From the NCBI GenBank assembly GCA_963698435.1, contig CAVOQV010000020.1, forward strand, positions 186,001 through 250,000: a stretch of 64,000 nt of DNA, in the 5' to 3' direction. Origin of the DNA: Sva-07 sp963698435 (GTDB lineage Bacteria > Actinomycetota > Acidimicrobiia > Acidimicrobiales > Ilumatobacteraceae). The notes under the pieces are model-generated. The model made no database searches and was not told the origin of the DNA. It saw only the letters and a program-made list of their open reading frames with translations. The translations under genes were made by a program, and so were the position numbers. Numbering within the stretch: the first letter of the stretch is position 1; each line of letters begins with the position of its first letter. Below, in pieces: positions 1 through 12,100 of the stretch.

Positions 1-1755
1 TCGGGACTCTTGACCGCGTTGGTCGGTGGCGACGTCGACGGGTTCGTCTGGTTCTGTCTGCCGGCAATCGTCCTGCTCGCCACGGAAGCCGTCGCGGCAA
101 CTCGGTTCGACTCGATGTGGCGCCGGCTCGCTCGCACGGTCACGGTGCCGCTCGGCGTCGGGCTCGCCACCGCATCACTGGTCTCGCCGTTCGTGTCCCT
201 GGTCGCCCGCTGGGACCTTCCGGCACATGTCGTCGCAGAGGACCAGTGGTACGTCCCACTCGCGCTCTGGAGCGCGGCGCTGATCGCCGCATCCGCCGGA
301 AGTGCCCGACGTGTCGGTGGCAGCTGGGTGTCGACGGCGCCACTCGCCGCGACCGCCGCCTCGCTGTCGACGCTGGCGATGGCCGGAGCACCGATCTGGA
401 GTCTGCCCCTCGCTGCGCTGGTCGGGTGGATCGTGATCAGCGCGGTCACGCCCTGGTCGTCATGGGATGCCACGACGGCAGCCCTGGCCAGCTGGACCCT
501 GCTGGCCTCGTTCGTGGACGACGGCCTCCCGATGTTCTGGTTCGCGGCCCTCGTGGTCGCGGGAGCCATCACGGTCGTGAGCTGCTCGATCGTCGACCGC
601 CGGGACGCAGGTTTCCGCTCGATGGTCGCCGCGGCGCTCGCTGGGCTCGCGACGAGCGCGGCAATCGACGCATCGATCTCCGGATCGACGCCCTTCCAGC
701 TCGGCACGCTCGTCTTCGTCGGCCTGATCGGCCTCGGGGCGACCATCCGGCCGGAACGCTCGACATGGCCGCTCGGCGTCGCCGGATACTTCACGCTGGT
801 CACGGTCAACGACGATCCGACCGGTGCCATCAGCTGGCTCGCCGTCGCCACGACCGCAGCGCTGGCCGGGGCCGTGGCCGGCTCGTCTCGCTCGCTGACC
901 GGATTCCGGGCCCACCTTGCAGCGGGCATCGCGACGATTGCCGGCGGTCTGGCGTTGGTCGCGGCCGGCGTCGATGCCGGGACCAGCACGATCGCTGCCA
1001 CCCTCGTCGGGGTCGGCCTCAGCGGACTGGCCACCCTCGACCGGCGCTTGGCCGTCGGCCAGACCGCCGGCGTGACCGCGGCAACGCTCGCCGTCGGCGC
1101 GAGCGCTGCCGCGAGTCCGGTCTTCACGTCGATCGCTCTGATCGTGCTCGGCGCGCAGATCACTGCTGTCGGGCTGACCACCGGTCGGCGGTGGCTGCGT
1201 CCGACAGGATCCGGGGTGACCATCGTCGCGACAGCAAGCCTGTGGTGGACGAGCGGCACCAACCAATGGATGATCGATGCCATCGCCCCCTACGGCGCCG
1301 ACGGCGGCGACGTCGCCCTTGCCGCATCGAGCGCAGCGCTGATCCTCGGAGGGTGGCTGCTGCGCAGGACACTCGCAGTGTCGAGCTGGTTCGCCTACTC
1401 GCCCGGGCTGGGCATGGCCGGCACCTGGCTGATCGCCACGCAGCTCGAAGCCGGGACCGACTGGGCGACGTTCGGTGCGCTCGCCGTGGGCACGATCGCC
1501 CTGGCGATCGGCGGCGTCCGACGACTGGGTGCTCCGCTCGTGCTCGGCACACTCATGGTGGGAACCACGGTGGTCGTGTCGGCGGGCGCTCGCCTGGCGG
1601 CGACGCCGATCTGGGTGTGGATCGCGGTCGGCGGCATCGGGCTGCTCGTGATCGCCGCGCTCATCGAACGCTCGGAACGCCCGCTTCTGCCGGTCGGTCG
1701 GCGCTGCAGCGACCGGCAGTCGTTGCTCGAGCAGTTCTGCGAGGAGTTCCGGTGA
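1..1755 (+). CDS. Polytopic membrane protein, 5' end outside window
   Basis: The reading frame is open from base 1, so the N-terminus is missing; the first in-window start-like codon is a TTG at 10. The visible 580 or so residues are almost entirely Ala/Val/Leu/Gly-rich hydrophobic stretches separated by short polar turns. They form well over ten predicted membrane segments and end in a short charged cytoplasmic-like tail of about 30 residues. I see no catalytic or transporter motif that identifies a family, and I do not recognise it. GC-rich codon use is the same as in the neighbours. It stands alone on this strand, convergent with the uvrB unit, and its stop is only 21 bp from the small gene at 1777. 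Confidence 0.7.
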   Translation, partial: SGLLTALVGGDVDGFVWFCLPAIVLLATEAVAATRFDSMWRRLARTVTVPLGVGLATASLVSPFVSLVARWDLPAHVVAEDQWYVPLALWSAALIAASAGSARRVGGSWVSTAPLAATAASLSTLAMAGAPIWSLPLAALVGWIVISAVTPWSSWDATTAALASWTLLASFVDDGLPMFWFAALVVAGAITVVSCSIVDRRDAGFRSMVAAALAGLATSAAIDASISGSTPFQLGTLVFVGLIGLGATIRPERSTWPLGVAGYFTLVTVNDDPTGAISWLAVATTAALAGAVAGSSRSLTGFRAHLAAGIATIAGGLALVAAGVDAGTSTIAATLVGVGLSGLATLDRRLAVGQTAGVTAATLAVGASAAASPVFTSIALIVLGAQITAVGLTTGRRWLRPTGSGVTIVATASLWWTSGTNQWMIDAIAPYGADGGDVALAASSAALILGGWLLRRTLAVSSWFAYSPGLGMAGTWLIATQLEAGTDWATFGALAVGTIALAIGGVRRLGAPLVLGTLMVGTTVVVSAGARLAATPIWVWIAVGGIGLLVIAALIERSERPLLPVGRRCSDRQSLLEQFCEEFR

Positions 1756-1776
1756 GCGCGGGGTTGTCGCTGCGAC

Positions 1777-1971
1777 TCAGAGCGTGAGGATCAAGACGCC
1801 GATCACGGCGAGGATGCCGATCAGGCCGATCGCCACCATCTTGCCCGGCGAGCCGAAGTCGACCGCCTTGTGGGTCTCGTGCTCCCACTGCTGGTTTGCC
1901 GGCGTGCCGACCTTCGGGAGGTGCCGGGGCTTCTCGTGGCCCTTGCGCGGCTTGCTGCTGCTACTTCCCAC
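1777..1971 (-). CDS. Small single-pass membrane protein (64 aa)
   Basis: This is a short gene immediately downstream of uvrB on the same strand, 10 bp after its stop. An ATG at 2004 in the same frame would overlap uvrB by 23 bp; I prefer the GTG at 1971. The product has a basic, Ser/Lys-rich N-terminus with several His residues and a C-terminal hydrophobic segment of about 20 residues (starting MVAIGLIGIL) that should anchor it with the N-terminus in the cytoplasm. The function is unknown. GC-rich third positions and the fit between uvrB and the convergent upstream gene support its being real, but no clear ribosome site is visible, so the exact start is uncertain. Confidence 0.5.
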   Translation of the reverse strand: MGSSSSKPRKGHEKPRHLPKVGTPANQQWEHETHKAVDFGSPGKMVAIGLIGILAVIGVLILTL

Positions 1972-1981
1972 GAGCGTGACA

Positions 1982-4132
<2,151 letters not shown>

Positions 4133-4184
4133 CGCATCACCCTACCGCGGGAACAGGTGTTCGTCGTGCTCCCCATCGGGCCTC

Positions 4185-4285
4185 CGATGAGCCACACCAC
4201 CGCATACGTCGAGTTCGCTCATCGCACCAGCGTGCGACCACCCTTCGATGAGCCAAACGACCGTAGACGGACCGTTCGCTCATCG
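4185..4285 (+). repeat. Paired hairpin repeat, locus 1 (between uvrB and uvrD2)
   Basis: Two imperfect palindromes, 4185-4224 and 4246-4285, each begin with CGATGAGC and end with GCTCATCG, an 8-bp perfect outer stem. Each has an internal segment related to AAACCRCCRYATACG. Their starts are exactly 61 bp apart. The same element, in the same orientation and with the same 61-bp spacing, occurs at 24332-24436 and 46213-46315. Here it lies in a divergent intergenic region, so it is not simply a terminator. The second copy supplies the first codons of a spurious N-terminal extension of uvrD2. Confidence 0.9.
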
Positions 4286-4328
4286 CAGGACGGGTCGGTG
4301 GTGGTGCGCCGGGTCCTACAGTGAGACG

Positions 4329-6329
4329 GTGGATGCGGACGCGCTGATCGCCGACCTGGATGCGGACCAGCGCGCCGCCGTCACCACCGAATCACGCCTG
4401 GTCGCGGTGATCGCCGGAGCGGGTTCGGGCAAGACGCGCGTCCTCACCCGTCGTATCGCCCACCGGATCGCGACCGAAACCGCCGACCCGCGCCACACGC
4501 TGGCACTCACCTTCACGCGGGAAGCGGCGGGCGAGATGCGCAAACGGCTGCTCCGCCTCGGATTCCGCGAGCACGTCGAGGCCGGCACGTTCCACTCGGT
4601 GATGCTCGGCGTGCTCAAGCAGCGCTGGACCGACACCGAACGCCGCCCCCTCACGGTGGTCAACGACCGTCGCCGTCTGGTCGGCGACACGATCGATGCA
4701 GGCGACCGTCGCAGCCTGTCGGCCTACGTCGCCGAGATCGACTGGGCGTCCGCTCGGGGCGTCGAGCCGGGAAGCTACGCGGCCGCTGCGCGCCGCGAGC
4801 TCCGGCATCCAGCCCCAGGCATCGACCGTTGCGCTGCCGTGTACTCCGACTACGCAACGCTGAAGCGCCGCCGCGGCGTCATCGATTTCGACGATGTACT
4901 GGCGCACACGATTCGCGACCTTCGCCGCGACGATGACTTCGCGGATGCCGTACGTTGGCGCTTTCGCCACCTGCTGGTCGACGAGGCACAAGACCTCAAT
5001 CCGCTCCAGCACGCGCTCGTCGACCTGCTCCGATCCGGCCGCGACGACCTCTTCCTCGTGGGTGACCCGTCGCAGGCGATCTACGGTTTCAACGGCGCCG
5101 ATCCGAGCCTGCTCGTCGACGTCGAGACCCGGTTCCCGGGCATCGAGGTGGTCCGACTGCCGGTCAACCATCGATGTACGCCGCAGATCGTCGCGGCCGG
5201 CGTCCACGTGCTCACCACCACCGGTCAACCGAGTCCGCTCGTGTCGAATCGAGCCGATGGCCCCACGGCCGAGCACCTCGTTGCCGAGGACGACGCCGAC
5301 GAGGCCCGACGCGTTGCCCAGTTCCTCAGAGGTTGCGACCCCAACCTCGTGCGCACCGGCGAGGTCGCGGTGCTGGCACGGACCAATGCCCAGCTCGGAC
5401 CGATCGCCGACGCGCTCGAGCGCTCGGGGCTCCCGGTGCGACGGCACGCCACCGCGAGCGGGTCGCCGTTGCAGGCCGCAGTTCGACAGGCCGCGGCGCT
5501 CGGTTCGGCGTCGCGGCTGCGCGGTTGGGCCCACGACATCCTCGACGCGCCGCCGACTCCGCAGTCACTCCGGCACCTCACCCCCGAGCCGCGACGGGGT
5601 CGCCCGCAAACCGACCCTCGGCGCAGCGACGGAGCGACGACCGAGGCAGACGACGATCCGGAGCGTCGCGTGGCGGCCGCGGTGCTCGATTTCCTCCGCG
5701 AACAACCGCTCGCCGACGGCGCCACGTTTCGTGCGTGGGTCGCCACCACCAACCCGTTCGACGACGCATCAACCGACGGGGTCGACCTGCTCACGTTCCA
5801 CGCTGCGAAGGGCCGTGAATGGCACACCGTCGTGGTCACCGGAGTCGAGAGCAGCCTGGTGCCCCACAAGTCGGCCAGCACTGTCGCAGGCAAGGCAGAG
5901 GAAGGACGATTGCTCTACGTCGCCTTCACCCGCGCGACCGATCGCCTGTTGATCACCCATGCCGCTCGACGCGGCGGCTACGCGCGCACGATCAGTCCGT
6001 TCCTCGCCGATCTCGACCTCAGCGAACCGCCGCCCGCTCCCCCACCACGCCGCGTGCGAGCCAGAGTCGACCCGCTGATCGGCGCGCTGCGCGAATGGCG
6101 CGACGAGTCGGCGCGACGAGCCGACATCCTGCCGACTCAGCTGTGCAGCGACCGCGATCTGACGGCGATCGCCCGCGAGCGCCCGACCACCGTCGACGAA
6201 CTGGCCGAGGTCACGTCCTTCGGCCAGATCACCGCCGAGCGCCTCGCACCTCAGATCCTGGAGGTCGTTCGTTCGGCCGACGCCGGCAACTCCGGTCAGT
6301 CGGCCAGGTCGACGATGACCGGCGCGTGA
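4329..6329 (+). CDS. uvrD2: UvrD2-like superfamily 1 DNA helicase with HRDC domain
   Basis: This is an ATP-dependent 3'-5' DNA helicase of the UvrD/PcrA class (666 aa from GTG 4329). Walker A AGAGSGKT is at about residues 29-36, the Walker B DEAQD motif at about 218-222, the helicase motif IV-VI regions follow, and a C-terminal HRDC-type domain lies at about 600-655. SF1 helicase plus HRDC is the arrangement of mycobacterial UvrD2. The frame is open upstream to an ATG at 4248, but those residues are encoded by the hairpin repeat, so I take GTG 4329. The 3' end overlaps the convergent xth gene by 34 bp. Confidence 0.9.
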   Translation: MDADALIADLDADQRAAVTTESRLVAVIAGAGSGKTRVLTRRIAHRIATETADPRHTLALTFTREAAGEMRKRLLRLGFREHVEAGTFHSVMLGVLKQRWTDTERRPLTVVNDRRRLVGDTIDAGDRRSLSAYVAEIDWASARGVEPGSYAAAARRELRHPAPGIDRCAAVYSDYATLKRRRGVIDFDDVLAHTIRDLRRDDDFADAVRWRFRHLLVDEAQDLNPLQHALVDLLRSGRDDLFLVGDPSQAIYGFNGADPSLLVDVETRFPGIEVVRLPVNHRCTPQIVAAGVHVLTTTGQPSPLVSNRADGPTAEHLVAEDDADEARRVAQFLRGCDPNLVRTGEVAVLARTNAQLGPIADALERSGLPVRRHATASGSPLQAAVRQAAALGSASRLRGWAHDILDAPPTPQSLRHLTPEPRRGRPQTDPRRSDGATTEADDDPERRVAAAVLDFLREQPLADGATFRAWVATTNPFDDASTDGVDLLTFHAAKGREWHTVVVTGVESSLVPHKSASTVAGKAEEGRLLYVAFTRATDRLLITHAARRGGYARTISPFLADLDLSEPPPAPPPRRVRARVDPLIGALREWRDESARRADILPTQLCSDRDLTAIARERPTTVDELAEVTSFGQITAERLAPQILEVVRSADAGNSGQSARSTMTGA

Positions 6330-7069
6330 TCGCTCGGCTGCTTGCCCTTTCGAGCATTGCGATCGACGACGCACCACTGGGCTCGTTTGGCGATCGACGC
6401 CGAGCACATCAGTAGGTCGATGCGCATACCACGGCCCTGATGGAAGTCTCCGCCCCGGTAGTCCCACCACGAGTAGATGCGATCGCCGTCGTGCTGCTCG
6501 CGGAAGACGTCGACGAGGCCCCACGCCTCGAGCGCCGCGAGTCGGTCACGCTCGGGCTCGCTGACATGGGTGGCCCCCACGAGCTTTGCCGGATCGTGGA
6601 CGTCGCGGTCGTCCGGGGCGATGTTGTAGTCGCCACCGACGATCACGTCGCTCGCAGCATCGGCGTCAGCGTCGAGGTGAGCAATGAGCCGATCGAGCCA
6701 CGACAGCTTGTAGGTGTAGTGGTCGTCATCGAGTGAGCGACCGTTCGGGACGTACACGCTGCTGACGCGAACCCCGCCGCAGGTGGCGGTGATGATCCGT
6801 GCGTCCGGATCGGGTTCGATCCCGTCGGAGAAGTTCGTCACCACGTTCTCGAGACCGACCTTGGACAGGATCGCGACCCCGTTCCACTGCCCCTGGCCGT
6901 AGTGAGCGCTCTCGTAGCCGAGCGAGCTGAACGCCAGTCCCGGGAACGCGTCGTCGGCCAGTTTGGTTTCCTGCAGGAGGAGAACGTCCGGCTGGACCTC
7001 GCTGATCCATTCCTCGACACGCTCCTGACGGGCGCGCAGGGAATTGATGTTCCAGGTGACGACCCTCAT
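6296..7069 (-). CDS. xth: Exodeoxyribonuclease III (AP endonuclease)
   Basis: This is a metal-dependent 3'-5' exonuclease and abasic-site endonuclease of base excision repair, 257 aa, in the endonuclease/exonuclease/phosphatase fold. The N-terminus MRVVTWNINSLRAR carries the catalytic Asn7, the QETK motif carries the metal-binding Glu near 34, and the C-terminus has the SDHAPV motif with the catalytic Asp-His. The frame is open far upstream only because it crosses the low-complexity tail of the neighbouring gene; ATG 7069 is the natural start. It lies 1 bp after the stop of the NYN/S1 gene, so the two are probably co-transcribed. Its 3' end overlaps uvrD2. Confidence 0.95.
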   Translation of the reverse strand: MRVVTWNINSLRARQERVEEWISEVQPDVLLLQETKLADDAFPGLAFSSLGYESAHYGQGQWNGVAILSKVGLENVVTNFSDGIEPDPDARIITATCGGVRVSSVYVPNGRSLDDDHYTYKLSWLDRLIAHLDADADAASDVIVGGDYNIAPDDRDVHDPAKLVGATHVSEPERDRLAALEAWGLVDVFREQHDGDRIYSWWDYRGGDFHQGRGMRIDLLMCSASIAKRAQWCVVDRNARKGKQPSDHAPVIVDLAD

Positions 7070-7070
7070 G

Positions 7071-8450
7071 TCACTCGTCCTGGCCGGCTGTGGCGGCCTG
7101 TGTTGCCGACGCCTTCTTCGCAGCAGTCTTCTTCGCCGGCGCCTTCTTCGCAGCGGCCTTCTTCGCCGGCGCCTTCCTGGCAGCAGTCTTCTTCGCCGGC
7201 GCCTTCTTCGCCGGCGCCTTCCTGGCAGCGGTCTTCGTCGCCGGCGCCTTCTTCGCAGCGGTCTTCTTCGCCGGCGCCTTCTTCGCAGCAGTCTTCTTCG
7301 CCGGCGCCTTCCTGGCAGCGGTCTTCCTCGCCGGCGCCTTCGTCGCTTGCGCCTTCTTGGAAGCGGCCTTCTTCGCCGGCGCCTTCTTGGTCGCGGCCTT
7401 CTTCGCCGGCGCCTCCTTGGCTTGGCCGGTCTCCGCCTCCAGCTCGGCAGCGGCTTCTGCCTCCTGCTCCGCCTTCGCCTCGGCGATCGCCGCATCCGCC
7501 ATGTCGGGCACGGCGCAATCGATGCTTCGTCGGAGGGGAGCGAAACTCACCACGACGAGGGTCACCGACTCGCCGATCTTCATCACCTTGCGGGCACTCG
7601 TCGGAGCTGGACTGGCCATCAGACGCAACGGCACGTAGCCGCGCACGCCGTTCTCGCCGATCGAGATGTACGCCCCGTGTGATGAGTACGACTCGACCGT
7701 CCCGTTGACACTCGTGCCCACCGGGTGGTGCTCGACGAACTCGAGGAACGGCATCAGGTCGTTGACGGGCTCGCTCGCTTTCGGCGCCCGATCCCGGCGC
7801 CCGCGCGGGCTGGCATCACCGGACGTGCCCGCGGCTGCCGGCGCTGGAGCATCGGCCTGCTCGTCGCGGTGGCGAACGGGCGGCGGCGATTTCGGAACGG
7901 GCATCGGCTCCATCGCGGCGGCGCTCGTCTTCCGGCCACCACGGCCTTTGTCGCCGTCGCTCTTCGAGCCCCGACGCGACCCACCGCGAGACGAACCGGT
8001 CGCCTTGCGACTCACGGGGCCTCGGACGGGAACGCGGTCGACGAACACCCAGCCCACGTGCGGTACGGGCTTGCCGCCGATGAGGCGACCTTCGTCGAAG
8101 AGCCACTCGTAGTCACCGTGGAACTCCTGGAACGAGTCGTTCGACAGGATCGAGGCCTTCGACTTCTGGGCGATCGCCAGGACGAACGCATCGCCACGCC
8201 CGACGGCGCCAGCAGGTGGAGCGACGAGCTCGTTGTTCGAGATGCCCTCCTCGAACTCCTTGGCTTCGGACTTGTCGATCCGATGACCGAACGTTGCGTC
8301 GACGACCACGGTGATCGACGTGTCCGGATACTCGTCCATGAAGGCCATCACCGCCTCGTTCAACTGGGCAAGGCTGGGCAGCGAACGGCCCTCGGTGGCG
8401 ATGTTGGACCCGTCGACCACGACGTGGCTGGGCCCCTTGGATGATGTCAT
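7071..8450 (-). CDS. NYN-domain nuclease-like protein with S1-like domain and histone-H1-like tail
   Basis: This is a 459-aa predicted nucleic-acid-binding protein. Residues 8-140 resemble a NYN/PIN-type (Zc3h12a-like) RNase domain, with an acidic set at HVVVDGSN (D13), D51, D87 and D105. A basic, Gly/Ser/Arg-rich linker follows (about 145-225). Residues about 243-312 look like an S1-type OB-fold (GTVESYSSHGAYISI). From about 345 to the end, the chain is an Ala/Lys/Pro repeat of the KKAPAKKAA type, like histone H1 or mycobacterial HupB/Lsr2-type tails. ATG 8450 is preceded by a purine-rich AGAGAAG site; upstream codons are non-coding in character. RNA cleavage is inferred from the domains only. 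The combination is unusual. Confidence 0.85.
   Translation of the reverse strand: MTSSKGPSHVVVDGSNIATEGRSLPSLAQLNEAVMAFMDEYPDTSITVVVDATFGHRIDKSEAKEFEEGISNNELVAPPAGAVGRGDAFVLAIAQKSKASILSNDSFQEFHGDYEWLFDEGRLIGGKPVPHVGWVFVDRVPVRGPVSRKATGSSRGGSRRGSKSDGDKGRGGRKTSAAAMEPMPVPKSPPPVRHRDEQADAPAPAAAGTSGDASPRGRRDRAPKASEPVNDLMPFLEFVEHHPVGTSVNGTVESYSSHGAYISIGENGVRGYVPLRLMASPAPTSARKVMKIGESVTLVVVSFAPLRRSIDCAVPDMADAAIAEAKAEQEAEAAAELEAETGQAKEAPAKKAATKKAPAKKAASKKAQATKAPARKTAARKAPAKKTAAKKAPAKKTAAKKAPATKTAARKAPAKKAPAKKTAARKAPAKKAAAKKAPAKKTAAKKASATQAATAGQDE
7088..7420 (-). repeat. Low-complexity coding repeat (Lys/Ala/Pro tail)
   Basis: This is the 3' part of the NYN/S1 gene. It consists of degenerate GCC-TTC-TTC-GCC-GGC style triplet blocks (plus-strand reading) encoding repeats of the AKKAPAKKA type. 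It produces long spurious open frames on both strands. Length variation between strains and assembly collapse are both likely here. Confidence 0.85.
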
Positions 8451-8555
8451 TGCTTCTCTTTTCGAGTCGTTGAGGGCACGCGGGGCGAGATGACGCCGAG
8501 TCGAGCTCGGGTCGATCACGTCCGCTGCCGCACCGCCATCGTAGGCTCGCCGATC

Positions 8556-9173
8556 ATGATCCGAGCAGTGCTCTGGGATTTCGGCGGCGTGATCCTGTCG
8601 AGTCCGTTCGAAGCGTTCAATCGATACGAGGCCGCGAACGGGCTCCCGATCGACTTCGTTCGCAGCGTGAACGCAACCAACCCCGACACCAACGTGTGGG
8701 CGTTGCTCGAGCGCAACGACGTCACGCCGGAGGAGTTCGACGCGCTGTTCGCCGACGAATCCGAGGCCCTCGGGCACCGCATCCCCGGCGCCGATGTGTT
8801 GGGGCTGCTGTCGGGTGAGATCCGCCCCGAGATGGTGACGGCGCTCGATCGAGTGATCCGGGCGGGCTATCGCACGGCGTGTCTCACCAACAACGTCGTC
8901 GGCGGCGAGCAGCGCATGGAGGTGGGCGACGTGATGGTGATGTTCGACCACGTCGTCGAGTCGAGCAAGGTCGGGTGCCGCAAGCCCGAGCCGCGGTTCT
9001 ACGAGATCGCCTGTGAACTCGTCGGTGTCGATCCGAGCGAATGCGTGTTCCTCGACGATCTCGGCATCAACCTCAAGCCGGCGAAGGCGATGGGCATGAC
9101 CACGATCAAGGTCGGCGCCGCCCAACCTGCGATCGCCGAACTCGAATCTGTCCTCGGGATCTCGCTCAGCTGA
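8556..9173 (+). CDS. HAD-IA family hydrolase
   Basis: This is a 205-aa haloacid-dehalogenase-like hydrolase, most similar in pattern to the group found as the N-terminal domain of ACAD10/epoxide-hydrolase proteins. The nucleophile motif is at the very N-terminus (LWDFGGVIL), a helical cap follows, then the Thr/Asn motif II (CLTNN), motif III Lys (GCRKPEPRFY) and the acidic motif IV (VFLDDLGIN). ATG 8556 puts the nucleophile at residue 8, as expected; the longer open frame to 8490 is rejected. The substrate is unknown, probably a small phosphorylated metabolite. It is divergent from the NYN gene and ends 7 bp from the convergent kgd stop. Confidence 0.88.
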   Translation: MIRAVLWDFGGVILSSPFEAFNRYEAANGLPIDFVRSVNATNPDTNVWALLERNDVTPEEFDALFADESEALGHRIPGADVLGLLSGEIRPEMVTALDRVIRAGYRTACLTNNVVGGEQRMEVGDVMVMFDHVVESSKVGCRKPEPRFYEIACELVGVDPSECVFLDDLGINLKPAKAMGMTTIKVGAAQPAIAELESVLGISLS

Positions 9174-9180
9174 CCAACGC

Positions 9181-12100
9181 TCAGCGGAAGGTGCGCTCCA
9201 TGAGGTCGGCGAGCTCCTGGTCGTGGATCGCCTTCGAACCGGTAGCGGGGCTACCGGACTCGACTCGGGCGACGTGGCGCAGGTCGTACCCCTGCTCCTT
9301 GACCCTCCACGTGTTGGCCTCGATGAAGCGCCAGGCGCCCATGTTCTCGGGCTCCTCCTGGAGCCAACGCAACTCACGGGCGTTGGGGTACTTCTTGAGG
9401 ATTCCGAGCATCTGCTCGGTCGGCAGCGGATAGAGCTGCTCGACACGCACCACGGCGACCGGCGCACCGAGACGGTCGCGCTCGTCGATCGCGTCCCAGG
9501 CCACCTTGCCCGAGCAGAACACGATGCGGGTGACCGCATCGGGATCGGTGACGCCCGGGTCGTCGAGCAACTCTTGGAACGAGCCCTGGGTGAGCGCGTC
9601 GATCGGCGAGCGCGTCTGCTTCATCCGGAGTCCCTGCTTGGGGCTGAACACGATCAGCGGCGTGCGACGCTCGCTGTGGACCTGCCGACGCAGGAGGTGG
9701 AAGTAGTTCGCGGCAGTCGTCGTGTTGACGATCTGCATGTTGTCCTCAGCGGCGAGTGTCATGAACCGCTCGATGCGCGCCGAGCTGTGCTCGGGACCCT
9801 GGCCCTCGTAGCCGTGTGGCAGCAGCAGCACGACGCCGTTGCGCTGCCCCCACTTGTCCTCGGCGGCGACGATGTACTGGTCGATGACGATCTGAGCGCC
9901 GTTGATGAAGTCGCCGAACTGCGCTTCCCACATCACCAACGCGTTCGGGTTCGCGTGGCTGTAGCCGTACTCGAAGCCGAGTGCGGCGTACTCGGACAGC
10001 AGCGAGTCGAACACCCAGAAGTGGTCGTCGGTGTCGAGGTCGTCGAGCGGGATCCACGCCTCACCGGTCTCGAAGTCGATCAGCGCGGCGTGTCGCTGGC
10101 TGAACGTGCCGCGCCGAGAGTCCTGTCCGGCCAACCTCACGGGATGCCCCTCGAGCACGAGCGAGCCCACGGCGAGCGCCTCGGCAGTCGCCCAATCGAC
10201 CTCGCCGTCGGCGTAGAGCTTCGCACGTCCCTCGAACTGGCGACCGAGCTTCGGATGGATCGTGAAGCCCTCGGGATATTCGGTGAGCTTGGCGAAGATC
10301 CGATCGAGCACCGGACGCTCGACCCCGGTCGGGATGTGCGGGAGCACGCCCAACGGCCTCGGCGGCCTCGGCACGGTGATCGTCGCGGGCGCCTGGGAAC
10401 GGGTCTCGTCGAGAGCGACCTGCAACTTGTCGTGGAAGTCGCTCAACGCCTCCTCGGCCTCGTCGACGGTGATGTCGCCGCGTCGCACCAATGACTCGAC
10501 ATACAACTTGCGCACGCTGCGACGGTCGGAGATCGCCTTGTACATCAGCGGCTGGGTGTAGCTCGGATCGTCGCCCTCGTTGTGTCCGTGGCGGCGGTAG
10601 CACACCATGTCGATCACGACGTCCTTGTTGAACCGCTGGCGATACTCCCACGCGAGGTCGGCCACTCGCACGCACGCCTCGGGGTCGTCACCGTTGACGT
10701 GGAAGATCGGCGCCTGGACGGTCTTGGCCACATCGGAGCAGTACAACGACGACCGCGCGTACTGCGGCGCCGTGGTGAACCCGATCTGGTTGTTGATGAT
10801 CAAGTGGATCGTGCCGCCGATGCGGTACCCGCCGATGTCGCTCATCGCGAGCGACTCGGCGACGACACCCTGGCCGGCGAACGCGGCGTCGCCGTGGATC
10901 AGGACCGGCAGCACGCTGAAGGCGCCCGGAGGGTCGATCTGGTCCTGGAGCGCACGGACCATGCCCATCACGACCGGGCCGACGGTTTCGAGATGGCTCG
11001 GGTTGGCAGCCAGCTCGACAGCGACGTCGGCACCCGACGGGCTGACGTACTTGCCTTTGATGCCGAGGTGGTACTTGACATCGCCGGAGCCCTGCACCGA
11101 CGACGGGTCGATGTGGCCCTCGAACTCGGAGAAGATCGCCTCGTAACTCTTGCCCATGATGTTCGACAACACGTTGAGACGTCCTCGGTGCGCCATGCCC
11201 AACACCGCACCGTCGAATTGGGTGTCGGCGGCATGCGAGAGCACGGCGTCGAGGATCGGAATCGCTGACTCGGCGCCCTCGATCCCGAACCTCTTCGTTC
11301 CGACGTACTTCGTTGCCAGGAACTTCTCGAAGCTCTCCGCGGCGTTCAGCCGTTCGAGGATCCGGTGCTTGCGCTCCTTGGACACCTCGGGCTGGCGCGC
11401 TTCGAACTGCTCCTGGATCCACTTCTGCTCGTCGGTGTTCTGGATGTGCATGTACTCGACGCCGATCGTGCGGCAGTACGCATCGCGCAGCACGCCGAGC
11501 AGGTCGCCGAGACGCATCTTGTCGACACCGCCGACGCCATCGGTGAGGAACTCGCGATCGAGATCCCAGATGGTGAGGCCGTACGTGGCGGGGTCGAGTT
11601 CGCTCGGGGTGAGCGGCTCCTTCCAACGCAGCGGATCGAGGTCGGCCATCAGGTGACCGCGGACGCGATACACGCGGATCAGCTTGGCGACGGCCATCTG
11701 CTTGGCCAGCATCGCCTCTTCGCGATCGATGGCGAAGGTGTCGGGGAGCCACTTGACGGACTCGTACGGCATGTCGAGTGCCTGGAACACGTCTTCGTAG
11801 AAGTCGTGTTCCCCGAGCAACAACTCGTGGACACGTTTCAGGAACAGGCCGGATTCGGCACCTTGGATGATCCGGTGGTCGTAGGTGCTGGTGATGGTCA
11901 CGACCTTGCTGACGCCGAGCGAGCTGAGGTTGCGACGATCGGATCCTTCGAACTCCGCCGGATAGTCGATGCTGCCGACACCGACGATCACGGCCTGGCC
12001 GGGCATCAGGCGAGGCACCGACTGGACGGTGCCGATCCCGCCGGGGTTGGTGAGGCTGATGTTCGCACCCTGGAAGTCGTCGACGGTCAGCTTGTTGGAG

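Noticed and set aside
117..1787. Long plus-strand frame encoding an Arg-rich protein
   Set aside because: It is an out-of-frame shadow of the membrane-protein gene; composition is Arg/Ala/Gly/Pro-rich without domains, as typical of high-GC shadows.
4248..4328. N-terminal extension of uvrD2 from an ATG at 4248
   Set aside because: These codons are made by the second hairpin repeat and a linker; the helicase family begins near GTG 4329.
6296..7495. 399-aa form of exonuclease III with an Arg-rich N-terminus
   Set aside because: The extra residues are the antisense-frame reading of the Lys/Ala repeat tail; exonuclease III begins at 7069.
7071..9539. 822-aa form of the NYN protein
   Set aside because: Codons upstream of 8450 overlap the HAD gene on the other strand and have no domain; ATG 8450 has a ribosome site.
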